Part shown: one piece after another, positions 6,736-14,058 of the stretch
How the letters are laid out: each line of letters starts with the position of its first letter
Position numbering within the stretch: the first letter of the stretch is position 1
IMG/VR virus record: IMGVR_UViG_3300045116_000607
Span: 1 to 42,617 of that record
Length of the DNA stretch: 42,617 bases
Reading direction: 5' to 3' (one strand)
DNA from: a virus
Notes under the pieces: model-generated
Told to the model about the DNA's origin: nothing
The model's database searches: none
What the model saw: the letters and a program-made list of their open reading frames with translations, nothing else
Translations under genes and position numbers: made by a program

Positions 6736-7322
6736 CACTCGACCTCCTCGATTCGTGCCACGTGCTCCGGGCACAGCAAAAGTGCCGACTTCCCGATCCG
6801 GGGAGCAATCCCGGGCCAAATCCAGCTCCCGTCAGCACTGCAGTTCTTCACCATGCAACATCGATCAGCGCCACCGCAGAGGTGTCTCATGTCCATGAGC
6901 ATCAGACCAAGACAGTTCGACCCGCTCCAGGTCGTGATGTCAGCTCCCCAGAAATGATCGTGCCACGTATTGCCCTCGATGAGACAACGAGGACTCGTCG
7001 CCACGAGTTGTTGCCGCAGCCCAGAGTTGACGAACTTGAGGGTGAGCACCTCCCACATCACAGACAGCGCGATATCCGGATGCCAACCAGGTCGAAGCAC
7101 AATCGTCCGTCCGCGGTGTTTGGCCTCTCTCGGGGTCGGAGCCGAGCCCACGTAGATCATGTCCTCCAGCGTTGTTGCCTTGGCGAGCTGAAAGGCTTGT
7201 TCTGCGCTGTGCACCGGAAATCCGTTGTAGGTCATCTGCTCCTCGGAGGTGAACAGATAGAAATTGCTGAGAAACTCGTGTTCACCGCGAAACCGGTCGA
7301 TGGGTGGCGTCAGAGTCAGCAT
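6735..7322 (-). CDS. NADAR/YbiA-like domain protein with an added Cys-rich tail
   Basis: 195 residues. The NADAR fold signature is clear: FRGEHEFLSNFY (11-22), HSAEQAFQLAKA (38-49), HPDIALSVMWEVLTLKF, LIEGNTWHDHFWG (114-126) and GSNCLGLMLMDMR. NADAR proteins act on ADP-ribose-linked or riboflavin-pathway N-glycosidic bonds, and some phage relatives are discussed in connection with NAD-based defence. After the domain, about 45 residues add cysteines C155, C156, C161 and C184, a possible metal knuckle not usual in YbiA. The ORF overlaps the upstream 100-residue gene by 7 nt. It may counter host ADP-ribosylation or NAD-depletion defence (inference). Confidence 0.88.
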   Translation of the reverse strand: MLTLTPPIDRFRGEHEFLSNFYLFTSEEQMTYNGFPVHSAEQAFQLAKATTLEDMIYVGSAPTPREAKHRGRTIVLRPGWHPDIALSVMWEVLTLKFVNSGLRQQLVATSPRCLIEGNTWHDHFWGADITTWSGSNCLGLMLMDMRHLCGGADRCCMVKNCSADGSWIWPGIAPRIGKSALLLCPEHVARIEEVE

Positions 7323-7618
7323 GCTCCCTCCTTCGACCTCGGTACCAGAAGGTCGTCAGCGTAGTGCATGAAGCGAGCTTGAAAGGTGGCAGGAGTGCCA
7401 CTAGCGAGCGTCCGATCAGGGGTACTGGCTACGATGTGCGGACCGTAGGCTCGGAACACCCCATTGTGCGTGCCCCTCAACCAGACCTTCTGACCAGCGT
7501 GCACCTCGCCCCACGAAATCGGAGCCCAGGCCGCCTCATTGTACAGATCGTTTCCATCCCGATTGTCCAGGGTACTTCTCCGCTCACACGAGTAGTGTCC
7601 GTCCTCACCTTCAGGCAT
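7316..7618 (-). CDS. Hypothetical protein, 100 residues
   Basis: Unknown function. A small beta-rich sequence with the motif GEVHAGQKVWLRGTHNG, which looks like a small barrel (SH3-like) turn pattern. It is first in the accessory operon, with GGAAGGAG upstream of ATG 7618 and a TATAAG element 33 nt upstream. It overlaps the NADAR gene by 7 nt, so the pair is probably co-translated. Confidence 0.65.
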   Translation of the reverse strand: MPEGEDGHYSCERRSTLDNRDGNDLYNEAAWAPISWGEVHAGQKVWLRGTHNGVFRAYGPHIVASTPDRTLASGTPATFQARFMHYADDLLVPRSKEGAC

Positions 7619-7651
7619 CGTGATGCTCCTTCCAGAAGATTCTCCCGGACT

Positions 7652-7657
7652 CTTATA
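7652..7657 (-). promoter_or_regulatory. TATAAG promoter-like element (extended, TATCCTGT-TATAAG)
   Basis: On the minus strand the sequence TTATCCTGTTATAAGAG sits 33 nt before ATG 7618. TGT directly before TATAAG gives a TGn extended -10. The octamer TATCCTGT recurs before the TATAAA element at 38408. Confidence 0.65.
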
Positions 7658-7664
7658 ACAGGAT

Positions 7665-7695
7665 AAGGAAAAAGCTCCGGAGGAGAGTCCGGAGC
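7665..7695 (-). terminator. Rho-independent terminator after the 619-residue gene
   Basis: On the minus strand stem GCTCCGGA (7695-7688) pairs with TCCGGAGC (7681-7674) over a 6-nt loop, followed by TTTTTCCTTA. It terminates the 10061-7730 transcript just before the promoter of the next operon. Confidence 0.8.
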
Positions 7696-7729
7696 AGGTA
7701 TGCAGGTTGAAGGGGCGAGAACGGAGTGG

Positions 7730-9589
7730 CTAGGCCGGCAGGCGCATCTGGTAGCGTCGAATGCAGTGGTACAGGCACCGGAACAAGAACTCGCGATGAC
7801 CTGGGTTCCGCTTCCAGGAGTAGGGCGGGATCCAGGGCAGGAAGGCCAGGACCTGAGCACGGACCTGGGTCAAGTAGGTCGTGAGCTGCTCCGCCAGCTC
7901 GAGACTCACCAGCAGCGGGCTTGCCCTCTTGGGTCGGAGCGAGGAGGATGAAACCCCATCCCAGAAACCTGGGATCAGGAGCTCGTGCGCCTCCTCCAGA
8001 AGGGTGCGAAGATCCCCCTCAGACGTGAACCAGGTTTCGGAGCTCATCATGTTCAGCTGATGTCGCTTCTTCATCCTTGCCGAAAGCTCCTGACACTTTC
8101 CCGACGAGATCGGTGTGATCCTCAACCGAACCTGTAGGTTCCTCGGAAGTGAGGAGAGTGCGCCCCCGGATCCGGCCGAAGACGTGGAACCACCCGACTC
8201 CGTACTGAGCTCCTCATCGAGCTCAGCCTCCTCCTCCTCGACCTCTCCCAGCAACGGCGAGGCCTCGGCGTAGAGTGCCGCAAAGCGACCAGGTCCCTTC
8301 TTCCTCCCCAGCAGGTGACGTGCGGTACTCGGTGGATGCGGTGGCTCCCCGAACAGGTCCCTGACCTTGTTGCGCTTCGCTTTCCACAGTTTCGGATCGA
8401 GCCCGAGCTCCTCCGCGCCAAGCTCGATCCAGAACCAGTCTTGAAGTAAGGAGGCTGTGCCCGGCTCGAGTGCGGTGTTGCATCTGAACGCCACTCGAAT
8501 CGCCTCCGCCCCCACATCCCCGTAGGAATTGAAGGTCGGCGATGGTCCGAACGGGTCAGGGCGCTGGAGAAGGTCCACGGCAGGAGAAGGCACCGGATCG
8601 AAGACGAAGCGGCGCTTGACCATCGCGGCCAGAGAGCGAAGGTCCGGGAAGAGACACGGGTAGAACACCTCGTTGAGTTCGGGCCAGAACTTCCGCCCGA
8701 CGTTGAGCAAGATCGTGGAGTGAAGGAGCCATTCCTTGGCTCCCTCCTCGAAATGCTCCGACCCGAGTGGACCCCACGCCTTCGATGAGACCAGCGGCAG
8801 CAGCGTGACGAAACGTTCGATCTCGTCGACCTCGCTCAGGTAGACAGGACCGCGCCGCGGTGACTCCGGTTCACCCTCTTTCGAGGCCCTGAGCCTATGT
8901 CCAGCATAGGTGCGACGCCTTTCATCGGCCATGGGACGCCAGACGGCCAAGATTGCCTCGATGGGACAGATCCGGATGGCGCGTCGGGTATCGTTGATCT
9001 TTTCCACGAGGGGGGATATGTCCGCCAGCTTGGCATGTCCACCCACGGCATAGGGTTGAAGTTCGCCGGACAGTTCCATGACTATTCTGGATACGCCTGC
9101 GTCGAACAAGGACCCAGCCAAGGACAAGGCTGCAGCGCGTCGAGACAGATTCCCACGCAGCGCCGTGATACGCTCAGCGCCGGACTCCGGCGCATGATCC
9201 GGATCTGGCAGCGGCAACGACACCTGAACAGCATCGGGAACAACGTCGGCTTCGGGTACGGTGTCGATTGACATCGGTGCGGGCTGCTCAGGTTCTTCGA
9301 CCGGGCTCTCGTCCTCCGCAACAGGCTGCTCCAGCTCCACGGGAGGCGCCGGCTCGTCCTGTCCCCGTATCACGGCCCGCGTCTGACGATGAAGTTGATG
9401 CTCCCGCAGTGTGTCCAACGCCGCCCGATACCGATCGCCGGCCTTCTCCTGCAGAAAATGGAGCGGGATCTGCTCGAGCACGGCCTCCATGAGCCCACGG
9501 CCCAGAGATCGGCCCAGCCGGAGCACGGAACCTGGATAGACCACCACCCGGAGCAGGGGCAGTCCACCCTTTTCATGATCTTCACTCAT
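7730..9589 (-). CDS. Large hypothetical protein, 619 residues
   Basis: Function unknown. Residues 75-140 form an acidic, proline-rich linker (runs such as PVEEPEQPAPM), separating a short N-terminal helical region from a long C-terminal part. A second low-complexity acidic/serine stretch (EVEEEEAELDEEL, then STESGGSTSS) lies at about 445-475. The C-terminus is rich in aromatic and basic residues (WIPPYSWKRNPGHREFLFRC). No nucleotide-binding or catalytic motif is recognisable. The start overlaps the end of the upstream LAGLIDADG-like gene by 8 nt, so the two are coupled and may act together. Confidence 0.75.
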   Translation of the reverse strand: MSEDHEKGGLPLLRVVVYPGSVLRLGRSLGRGLMEAVLEQIPLHFLQEKAGDRYRAALDTLREHQLHRQTRAVIRGQDEPAPPVELEQPVAEDESPVEEPEQPAPMSIDTVPEADVVPDAVQVSLPLPDPDHAPESGAERITALRGNLSRRAAALSLAGSLFDAGVSRIVMELSGELQPYAVGGHAKLADISPLVEKINDTRRAIRICPIEAILAVWRPMADERRRTYAGHRLRASKEGEPESPRRGPVYLSEVDEIERFVTLLPLVSSKAWGPLGSEHFEEGAKEWLLHSTILLNVGRKFWPELNEVFYPCLFPDLRSLAAMVKRRFVFDPVPSPAVDLLQRPDPFGPSPTFNSYGDVGAEAIRVAFRCNTALEPGTASLLQDWFWIELGAEELGLDPKLWKAKRNKVRDLFGEPPHPPSTARHLLGRKKGPGRFAALYAEASPLLGEVEEEEAELDEELSTESGGSTSSAGSGGALSSLPRNLQVRLRITPISSGKCQELSARMKKRHQLNMMSSETWFTSEGDLRTLLEEAHELLIPGFWDGVSSSSLRPKRASPLLVSLELAEQLTTYLTQVRAQVLAFLPWIPPYSWKRNPGHREFLFRCLYHCIRRYQMRLPA

Positions 9590-10061
9590 CCAGCACCTCC
9601 AATCCGTTTGCTAGTTCGTTTGCCGGAGCATCACCGGCGTGCAGCTGCTGCATCTGTGTGTGGAGCTGCTCCCTTTTCTGAACCACTGCTTCGTAGCTCG
9701 GAAGACCTCGGACCAGACCACGAAGCGAGGTACCGAGAAATTGCCGAGCCAGCTCGATTTCGAGCCGCAGACGCAAAGGCAGCTGCTCCTTGTGAGGCTC
9801 GAGCTGGGTCAAGAGTCGATGCAGACCTTTCCTGTCTCGAAGGTACCAGGTCACGGTACCCGGCTTCCGCGGCTGAACCGATACCCCGCCGAAATCACGC
9901 TGCAGCTGATGAAGGAGCTCAGACCTGACGCGGGACAGGGTGAGCTTGGCGTAGACCTTGTGAAGAGGGGTGCCACCCGTTATCCGCTCGACGCTGATGT
10001 TGAAGAGCCCACACGCTGCCATGAGCCCAACTACAACTCCGTTAGCCTGCTCCTGCTCCAT
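9582..10061 (-). CDS. Degenerate LAGLIDADG-type DNA-binding protein
   Basis: 159 residues. It shows the spacing of a single LAGLIDADG repeat: a motif helix at 8-19 (GVVVGLMAACGLF), an antiparallel strand region (ISVERITGGTPLHKVYAKLTL), then RVRSELLHQLQRDFGG, a strand ending TVTWYLRD, and a long helix LLTQLEPHKEQLPLRLRLEI. The acidic residue that binds metal in active enzymes (GxxDxDG) is replaced by Ala-Cys, so cleavage is unlikely. The fold may survive as a sequence-specific DNA binder. AGAGGA precedes ATG 10061. It is first in a two-gene unit with the 619-residue protein. Confidence 0.6.
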   Translation of the reverse strand: MEQEQANGVVVGLMAACGLFNISVERITGGTPLHKVYAKLTLSRVRSELLHQLQRDFGGVSVQPRKPGTVTWYLRDRKGLHRLLTQLEPHKEQLPLRLRLEIELARQFLGTSLRGLVRGLPSYEAVVQKREQLHTQMQQLHAGDAPANELANGLEVLDE

Positions 10062-10084
10062 CCGCTTTTTCCTCTTTCTAGATG

Positions 10085-10224
10085 TATTCGAACTATATCA
10101 AAACGCTTATTTTATATTAGGCGTTATATGACGTGATTTTTGCCTTCTTGATCTGCCAGGAGAGCATCAGGCAGCTTGATCCAGATCACGACAGGGTGTT
10201 CGATATGGTCCAAACCGCCTAATA
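10085..10224. other. AT-richer intergenic region with inverted TATTAGGCG copies
   Basis: No gene is seen between 10062 and 10224. AACGC and GCGTT flank a 14-nt AT-only-rich loop at about 10106-10129. The sequence ATATTAGGCG there recurs inverted, as CGCCTAATAC, near 10210-10220. The region is clearly AT-richer than its surroundings. It must hold the promoter of the 10061 gene and may hold operator or origin-like sites. Confidence 0.4.
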
Positions 10225-10425
10225 CTAATTGGGCGTCAGACGATTCGTCGTTTCCTCAAAAACCCTCTTCAGTGCCCTCGCTAAGTAGCTGAAACAGGCC
10301 GAATCAGCCCACGGAAAAGTGGCTACTTCGGCGTCATTTTCAGAGACTGGGGTAAGAAAGCCGTCTTGTGCTCTGATCAGACGCCTGATCAGTGGAAGGT
10401 CGGTTTTCTTACCCCAATTCGTCAC
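10225..10425 (-). CDS. Possible small helical protein, 66 residues
   Basis: A 66-codon ORF with GTG start at 10425 and no good ribosome site. The sequence is plausible as a small helical protein (LIRRLIRAQDGF, then FSYLARALKRVFEE). The ORF spans a 69-bp near-palindrome (10348-10416), so its open frame may partly be a by-product of that structure. Unknown function. Confidence 0.4.
   Translation of the reverse strand: MTNWGKKTDLPLIRRLIRAQDGFLTPVSENDAEVATFPWADSACFSYLARALKRVFEETTNRLTPN
10348..10416. repeat. 69-bp nested inverted repeat with two CTGATCAG palindromes
   Basis: Outer arms 10348-10363 and 10401-10416 are complementary over 16 bp with one mismatch (TGGGGTAAGAAA and its reverse complement). 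The loop holds two copies of the palindrome CTGATCAG at 10373-10380 and 10385-10392. They are placed almost symmetrically around the same centre (about 10382). A third CTGATCAG lies at 10466-10473. Confidence 0.85.
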
Positions 10426-10441
10426 GATGACGGTGATCTGG

Positions 10442-10948
10442 TCACTTCGGAGCGGGTGGATCAGCCTGATCAGCTGGGGGCATATCGACCCATTTCCTGA
10501 TCCTGAACTGATAGGCGCTCAACGGGTAGCCGACACGGTGGCTCGCACAGAACGGTTCGCGATCCAGCAACCAGCCTGGTTCGAGAGCCTGCTCGACCCG
10601 GTCCATCTCCAGCTCCCACGCCTCCCCATTCGAGATCGGTCCAAGAGGCCAGTTCAGAATCCCAACGAGCTGCTTCTTCCCGAAGTGAGGCGACTTGACG
10701 AGCCGGGCTTTTCCTTCTACCGTAGCCTTTCCCCCGAGCAGGGCGCTGAACTGCACCAGATCCAGCTCCAGACTCAGCACGGGTCGCTGCGACTTGGTAT
10801 CGGTGATAGTCAGCATCCAGGTCATGCCCGCCACGCCCGCTTCGTTTCCAGGCAAACCCCGGAAAACCATGGCGACGTGAACGTCTTCAAGGCATTGGAG
10901 CGCCTCTTCTCGACGCAGTACGCGTTCAAGGTCGTTGATCATCTTCAT
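10442..10948 (-). CDS. Hypothetical protein, 168 residues
   Basis: Unknown function. The N-terminus is helical (MKMINDLERVLRREEALQCL), followed by beta-rich sequence (MTWMLTITDT, PVLSLELDLVQFSALLGG). AAGGAGG precedes ATG 10948. The start lies 23 nt inside the end of the YkgJ-like gene, which indicates coupled expression. Confidence 0.7.
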   Translation of the reverse strand: MKMINDLERVLRREEALQCLEDVHVAMVFRGLPGNEAGVAGMTWMLTITDTKSQRPVLSLELDLVQFSALLGGKATVEGKARLVKSPHFGKKQLVGILNWPLGPISNGEAWELEMDRVEQALEPGWLLDREPFCASHRVGYPLSAYQFRIRKWVDMPPADQADPPAPK

Positions 10949-11669
10949 CTGCCTCCTTCAAAAACAGATCTCGAATCGCAAGGGCCATGGCGATCATGAC
11001 GGCCTCTGCCGTCACTTTGCAGCAAGGCTCAAGACACTCCGGATCCAGAAACGCAGCGAGTTTGAGCTGGCCCTGCTCAGCCTGGGCAAAGATCTCGGCC
11101 AGGACCAGCTGAGCCACCGGGTTGTTGAGGTCGTACCGACTCGTGGCGTTGTCGGCGCCGAGCTCGGCATAGCGAACCAGCTGATGCGCGTCGACCTGCT
11201 TCCGAACCGACTCCGGAAGCCGCGCCGTGGCCTCCACGGCACAGTGAACCAGGTTCTCATGCTGGACCTTCTTCAGGAAGTCCTGCTCCTCCTCTGAAGC
11301 CTGAGACCAGTTGAACAGCACCGCGCTTTTGTAGTGTCGGGACACATGGATCAGCATCGATGCTTGGTCCTGGTCGATGTAGCCGTGGTCGAGCTCCAGA
11401 GCGACTCTACAGTAATAGGTACGACAGAGTTCAGGTCGATATTGATCATGAACACGACATCGGTACCGATCCCCCTCCTGGACCTGGAACATGCATGGCA
11501 TCCGTATCCGGAACTGATCCTCGCCCACGCTTTCGGCGAAAAGGTCTGGGTCCACACTGTGGGCCCTCCCCATCTCGGCGCGTTCCTCGGCAGAGATCAC
11601 GGCGTGAAGCAGCTGACAGCAAAGGCCACACCGGGTGCAGATATACTCGACCAGGTCTGGCCTGATCAT
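10926..11669 (-). CDS. YkgJ-type CxxCxxCC cluster protein
   Basis: 247 residues. The N-terminal signature CTRCGLCCQ (C11, C14, C17, C18) is followed by C59, C71, C82 and C87 in PCMF, CRVHDQYRPELCRTYYC. This is the YkgJ/UPF0153 pattern, thought to bind a metal or Fe-S cluster; the biochemical role is unknown. The C-terminal 150 residues are helical with another Cys group (ECLEPCCK). ATG 11669 overlaps the upstream stop as ATGA. It belongs to the minus-strand unit that starts with the methyltransferase. Confidence 0.82.
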   Translation of the reverse strand: MIRPDLVEYICTRCGLCCQLLHAVISAEERAEMGRAHSVDPDLFAESVGEDQFRIRMPCMFQVQEGDRYRCRVHDQYRPELCRTYYCRVALELDHGYIDQDQASMLIHVSRHYKSAVLFNWSQASEEEQDFLKKVQHENLVHCAVEATARLPESVRKQVDAHQLVRYAELGADNATSRYDLNNPVAQLVLAEIFAQAEQGQLKLAAFLDPECLEPCCKVTAEAVMIAMALAIRDLFLKEADEDDQRP

Positions 11670-12067
11670 TCCTCGAACTCCTCCTCTCCTGCCTCAACCT
11701 CGATCACCTCGAGCCCCGGGTTTCGTTCCGGGTTCTGTTCCATGGCGGCGCGGAGACCCAGCATGGCATAGCCGACCTTGTCGAGCCAAGGGCTCTCCTC
11801 GAACTTGGTCTGGTCTCCGGCAGCAATACGGGTGTCCTTGTCGAGATCACGCACCATGATCAGCGCCTCTTCGTAGCGCTCGGGGCTGATCCCATTTGGC
11901 CAGATCGCACGCATTGCGGCAGCTGCTTTCCGCACGGAGTCGCCATATGCCTGTTGCTTCGCATCGACCAGGGCAGCCGCGGAGAGGCCGATCAGTATCC
12001 AACGAGGATCCCGAACGTTGAGTCTCTCCTGAACCTGTGCAACCAGGTCACTCGGTATCTTCAGCAT
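11666..12067 (-). CDS. Helical hypothetical protein, 133 residues
   Basis: Unknown function. It is mostly helical with a strongly acidic C-terminus (EVIEVEAGEEEFEE). AAGGAG precedes ATG 12067, only 3 nt after the methyltransferase stop. The ATGA overlap with the next gene keeps it in one operon. Confidence 0.7.
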   Translation of the reverse strand: MLKIPSDLVAQVQERLNVRDPRWILIGLSAAALVDAKQQAYGDSVRKAAAAMRAIWPNGISPERYEEALIMVRDLDKDTRIAAGDQTKFEESPWLDKVGYAMLGLRAAMEQNPERNPGLEVIEVEAGEEEFEE

Positions 12068-12070
12068 GGA

Positions 12071-13045
12071 TCACTCCTTGATCGGGCGTGCTGCCACGTA
12101 GCCCGGACGGCCTCGGTGAAGTCGACCCATCTGGATCGGACGACGAACCGCATTGCGTACGATCCGAACCGGATCCCCGGACTTTCCTTTGAGGCGCTTC
12201 ACCTCCTCCTCGCCGCAGAAGGCGATGGCCAGGTCCAGCACATGCACCGGCTGGCCGTTGTAGGCTCGAAGCAGGAGCCCGACCAGCCCCCTCTCGAACT
12301 TGGTGAGTTTGGTCTTATGGGAACGGTCCGTATCGCCGACCGCTGCCCAGACCGTCGCCAGCAGCTCTCGTCTTTCCCTCTGATCCATCTCGTTGTCTTC
12401 CTCCTCTCGTTTCTTTCCCGGAACCGTATCCTCCAGCATGTCCGTGTTCTTGGTCCGATCCGCAGCACGAATCAGGCCCCAGTGTGTTGGTCTGGGGAAC
12501 ATGGGAACACCGCCCCGTCCCTCCTTGATGCCCAGCACGAAGGCCCGTCGACGATGCTGGGGCACCCCATAATTGACAGCGTCGAGGACGTCGGCAGTGA
12601 TGTTGTAACCAGCCGCGTTTGCCCGATCGAAGAACGTATCACGCAGGGGCCGGAACTTGTCCTGGAGCAGAAGCGGTGGCACGTTCTCCATGGCGAAGCT
12701 ATCGGCATCGGTCTCGATCACAACACGCAGGAACTCCAGGATGAGGTTGTTCCGAGCGTCGGCTGGGTCCTGCTTCCCCGCCTTGCTGAAGCCCTGGCAC
12801 GGTCGACCGTCGGGTGCTCCCAGATTCCAGACATAGCTGCAGAGCGCCATGATGTCATGGTCCAGCGCGATGGCCACATCCATGCCTGCGCTTTGAATGC
12901 CCAGGCTGAAGCCGTCACAACCACAGAAGAGATCGATGGCGATCTTGGCTGGAACCGTGGATTCGGGAACAAGGATGCCACCCGGGCTCAAGGCAAAGCC
13001 TGGGGGCGTGAAGCAGTACTGATCCGACCTTGTGGCTGACCACAT
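12071..13045 (-). CDS. C5-cytosine DNA methyltransferase
   Basis: 324 residues. It transfers a methyl group from SAM to C5 of cytosine. Motif I (AIDLFCGCDGFSLG) is at 36-49, motif IV with catalytic C83 is RPCQGFSKAG, motif VI is MENVPP, and motif VIII is QHRRRAFVLG. Only 47 residues separate motif I from the catalytic Cys, and I see no clear motif III between DHD (62-64) and GAPDGRPCQ. This is shorter than in well-known enzymes. The target-recognition region (about 190-290) is small and charged. ATG 13045 is chosen for CGGAGGT upstream; the longer ORF would run past the TATAAG element. The likely job is self-protection against host restriction. No cognate nuclease is seen nearby. Confidence 0.9.
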   Translation of the reverse strand: MWSATRSDQYCFTPPGFALSPGGILVPESTVPAKIAIDLFCGCDGFSLGIQSAGMDVAIALDHDIMALCSYVWNLGAPDGRPCQGFSKAGKQDPADARNNLILEFLRVVIETDADSFAMENVPPLLLQDKFRPLRDTFFDRANAAGYNITADVLDAVNYGVPQHRRRAFVLGIKEGRGGVPMFPRPTHWGLIRAADRTKNTDMLEDTVPGKKREEEDNEMDQRERRELLATVWAAVGDTDRSHKTKLTKFERGLVGLLLRAYNGQPVHVLDLAIAFCGEEEVKRLKGKSGDPVRIVRNAVRRPIQMGRLHRGRPGYVAARPIKE

Positions 13046-13078
13046 GGATGACCTCCGAGCCCTCGACCGACTCAGCTC

Positions 13079-13084
13079 CTTATA
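13079..13084 (-). promoter_or_regulatory. TATAAG promoter-like element for the methyltransferase operon
   Basis: TATAAG on the minus strand, preceded by CTGGG, lies 33 nt before ATG 13045, the same distance as at 7652. It sits in the 95-bp divergent gap to the plus-strand metallopeptidase-like gene. Confidence 0.6.
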
Positions 13085-13139
13085 CCCAGATTCTGATCCA
13101 AGCTGCATTTCAGCCAGAACCCGTGCTAGGATAGGCCTC

Positions 13140-13667
13140 ATGAGCTTCCTCATCTACTTCAGCACGACGATACGGCGCATCCACCTCGTGGACAAAAAAA
13201 CATCCTGGCTGATGCGAGCCACGAACCTCGGCCTCCTCATCACAAACAAGCTCGGTTGGACCAACATCCCGAACTTCCTCACGGATTGGACCACGACGTT
13301 ACGCCACAGCATCTATAGCTCGCCGCGGTGGACTTGGGATATGGCTCCAAGCCCGATCCTGGTCCATGAGCTCACCCATGTCCTTCAATGGAACTTCCTC
13401 TACGTCCTGCGCTATCTCCTCAGCCCAACCTGGCGTTGTCGCTACGAGGCCGAAGCGATCCAGGCCGAGATGCTCTGCTTCGAGAGCTGTCGAACTCCAA
13501 GTGCTGTTCGGGAGGCCACACTCAATCTGGTGCACTATGGCATCAACCTGGACGAAGCGACAGACATGCTGCTTCAGCGACTTCTGAATGTGCGGGCTCG
13601 TGACCGGCTCGAACCGAGCGCTCAACGAGTCTGGGAGGCGTTCTATGCCTGGGATACCCAAAGGTAG
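13140..13667 (+). CDS. Zinc-metallopeptidase-like protein (HELTH)
   Basis: 175 residues. HELTHVLQW at 76-84 is a HExxH zinc site, and YEAEAIQAE at 102-110 supplies a plausible third ligand glutamate (gluzincin-like layout). The pattern HELTHxxQ ... YExEA is seen in short phage and bacterial metallopeptidase-like proteins of unknown substrate. The N-terminus is basic and amphipathic; there is no clear signal peptide. ATG 13140 is chosen because the longer frame would run back into the divergent promoter; the ribosome site (AGGATAG) is weak. It overlaps the next gene by 23 nt. Confidence 0.7.
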   Translation: MSFLIYFSTTIRRIHLVDKKTSWLMRATNLGLLITNKLGWTNIPNFLTDWTTTLRHSIYSSPRWTWDMAPSPILVHELTHVLQWNFLYVLRYLLSPTWRCRYEAEAIQAEMLCFESCRTPSAVREATLNLVHYGINLDEATDMLLQRLLNVRARDRLEPSAQRVWEAFYAWDTQR

Positions 13668-14058
13668 GGTCCGGTGCCGCCTTACCCTGTCACATGACAA
13701 CAGGGACTTTCTGGATCGGGAAAGAATGAGGATCTGGGCCAAGCACGGTGTCAGGTTGGGTCTGAGCGACGTCATAGAGCTCCTCATCGAACGTCACCGG
13801 GTCGATGTGGAACGTGCCCTGACCCAGCTCGAAACCCGCGATGCGCTGATCCTCTTGTTCAAGGAGCAAGACCATGCCAGGGCTGAACTGGTGGGCCGAA
13901 CCACCACGGACCGAGAGCACGTTGAGCGAGCTCCTGGAGTATCTCCGCCCCAAGACTCAGACCGAGATCAGATCCTGGACGCCGACGAGCCCTACGACAA
14001 TCTCGAAGCCGAGCTCTCCGACGGAGCCGGATATCCCTGGCGGGCTCGGACTGGATGA
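13645..14058 (+). CDS. Ribbon-helix-helix-like small protein
   Basis: 137 residues as an open frame. Residues 7-50 have the order strand-helix-helix: RVRCRLTLSHDNRDFLDRER, then GLSDVIELLIERHR. This resembles RHH (Arc/MetJ) DNA-binding domains but is somewhat longer. A coiled helix follows to about residue 85. The last 55 residues overlap, in another frame, the start of the gene at 13874, which has a better ribosome site, so the natural C-terminus is uncertain. It may be a local regulator. Confidence 0.55.
   Translation: MPGIPKGRVRCRLTLSHDNRDFLDRERMRIWAKHGVRLGLSDVIELLIERHRVDVERALTQLETRDALILLFKEQDHARAELVGRTTTDREHVERAPGVSPPQDSDRDQILDADEPYDNLEAELSDGAGYPWRARTG

Noticed and set aside
11954-13039. 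361-codon plus-strand ORF opposite the methyltransferase
   Set aside because: The methyltransferase motifs are on the minus strand. The plus ORF has no domain and would cover two real genes.
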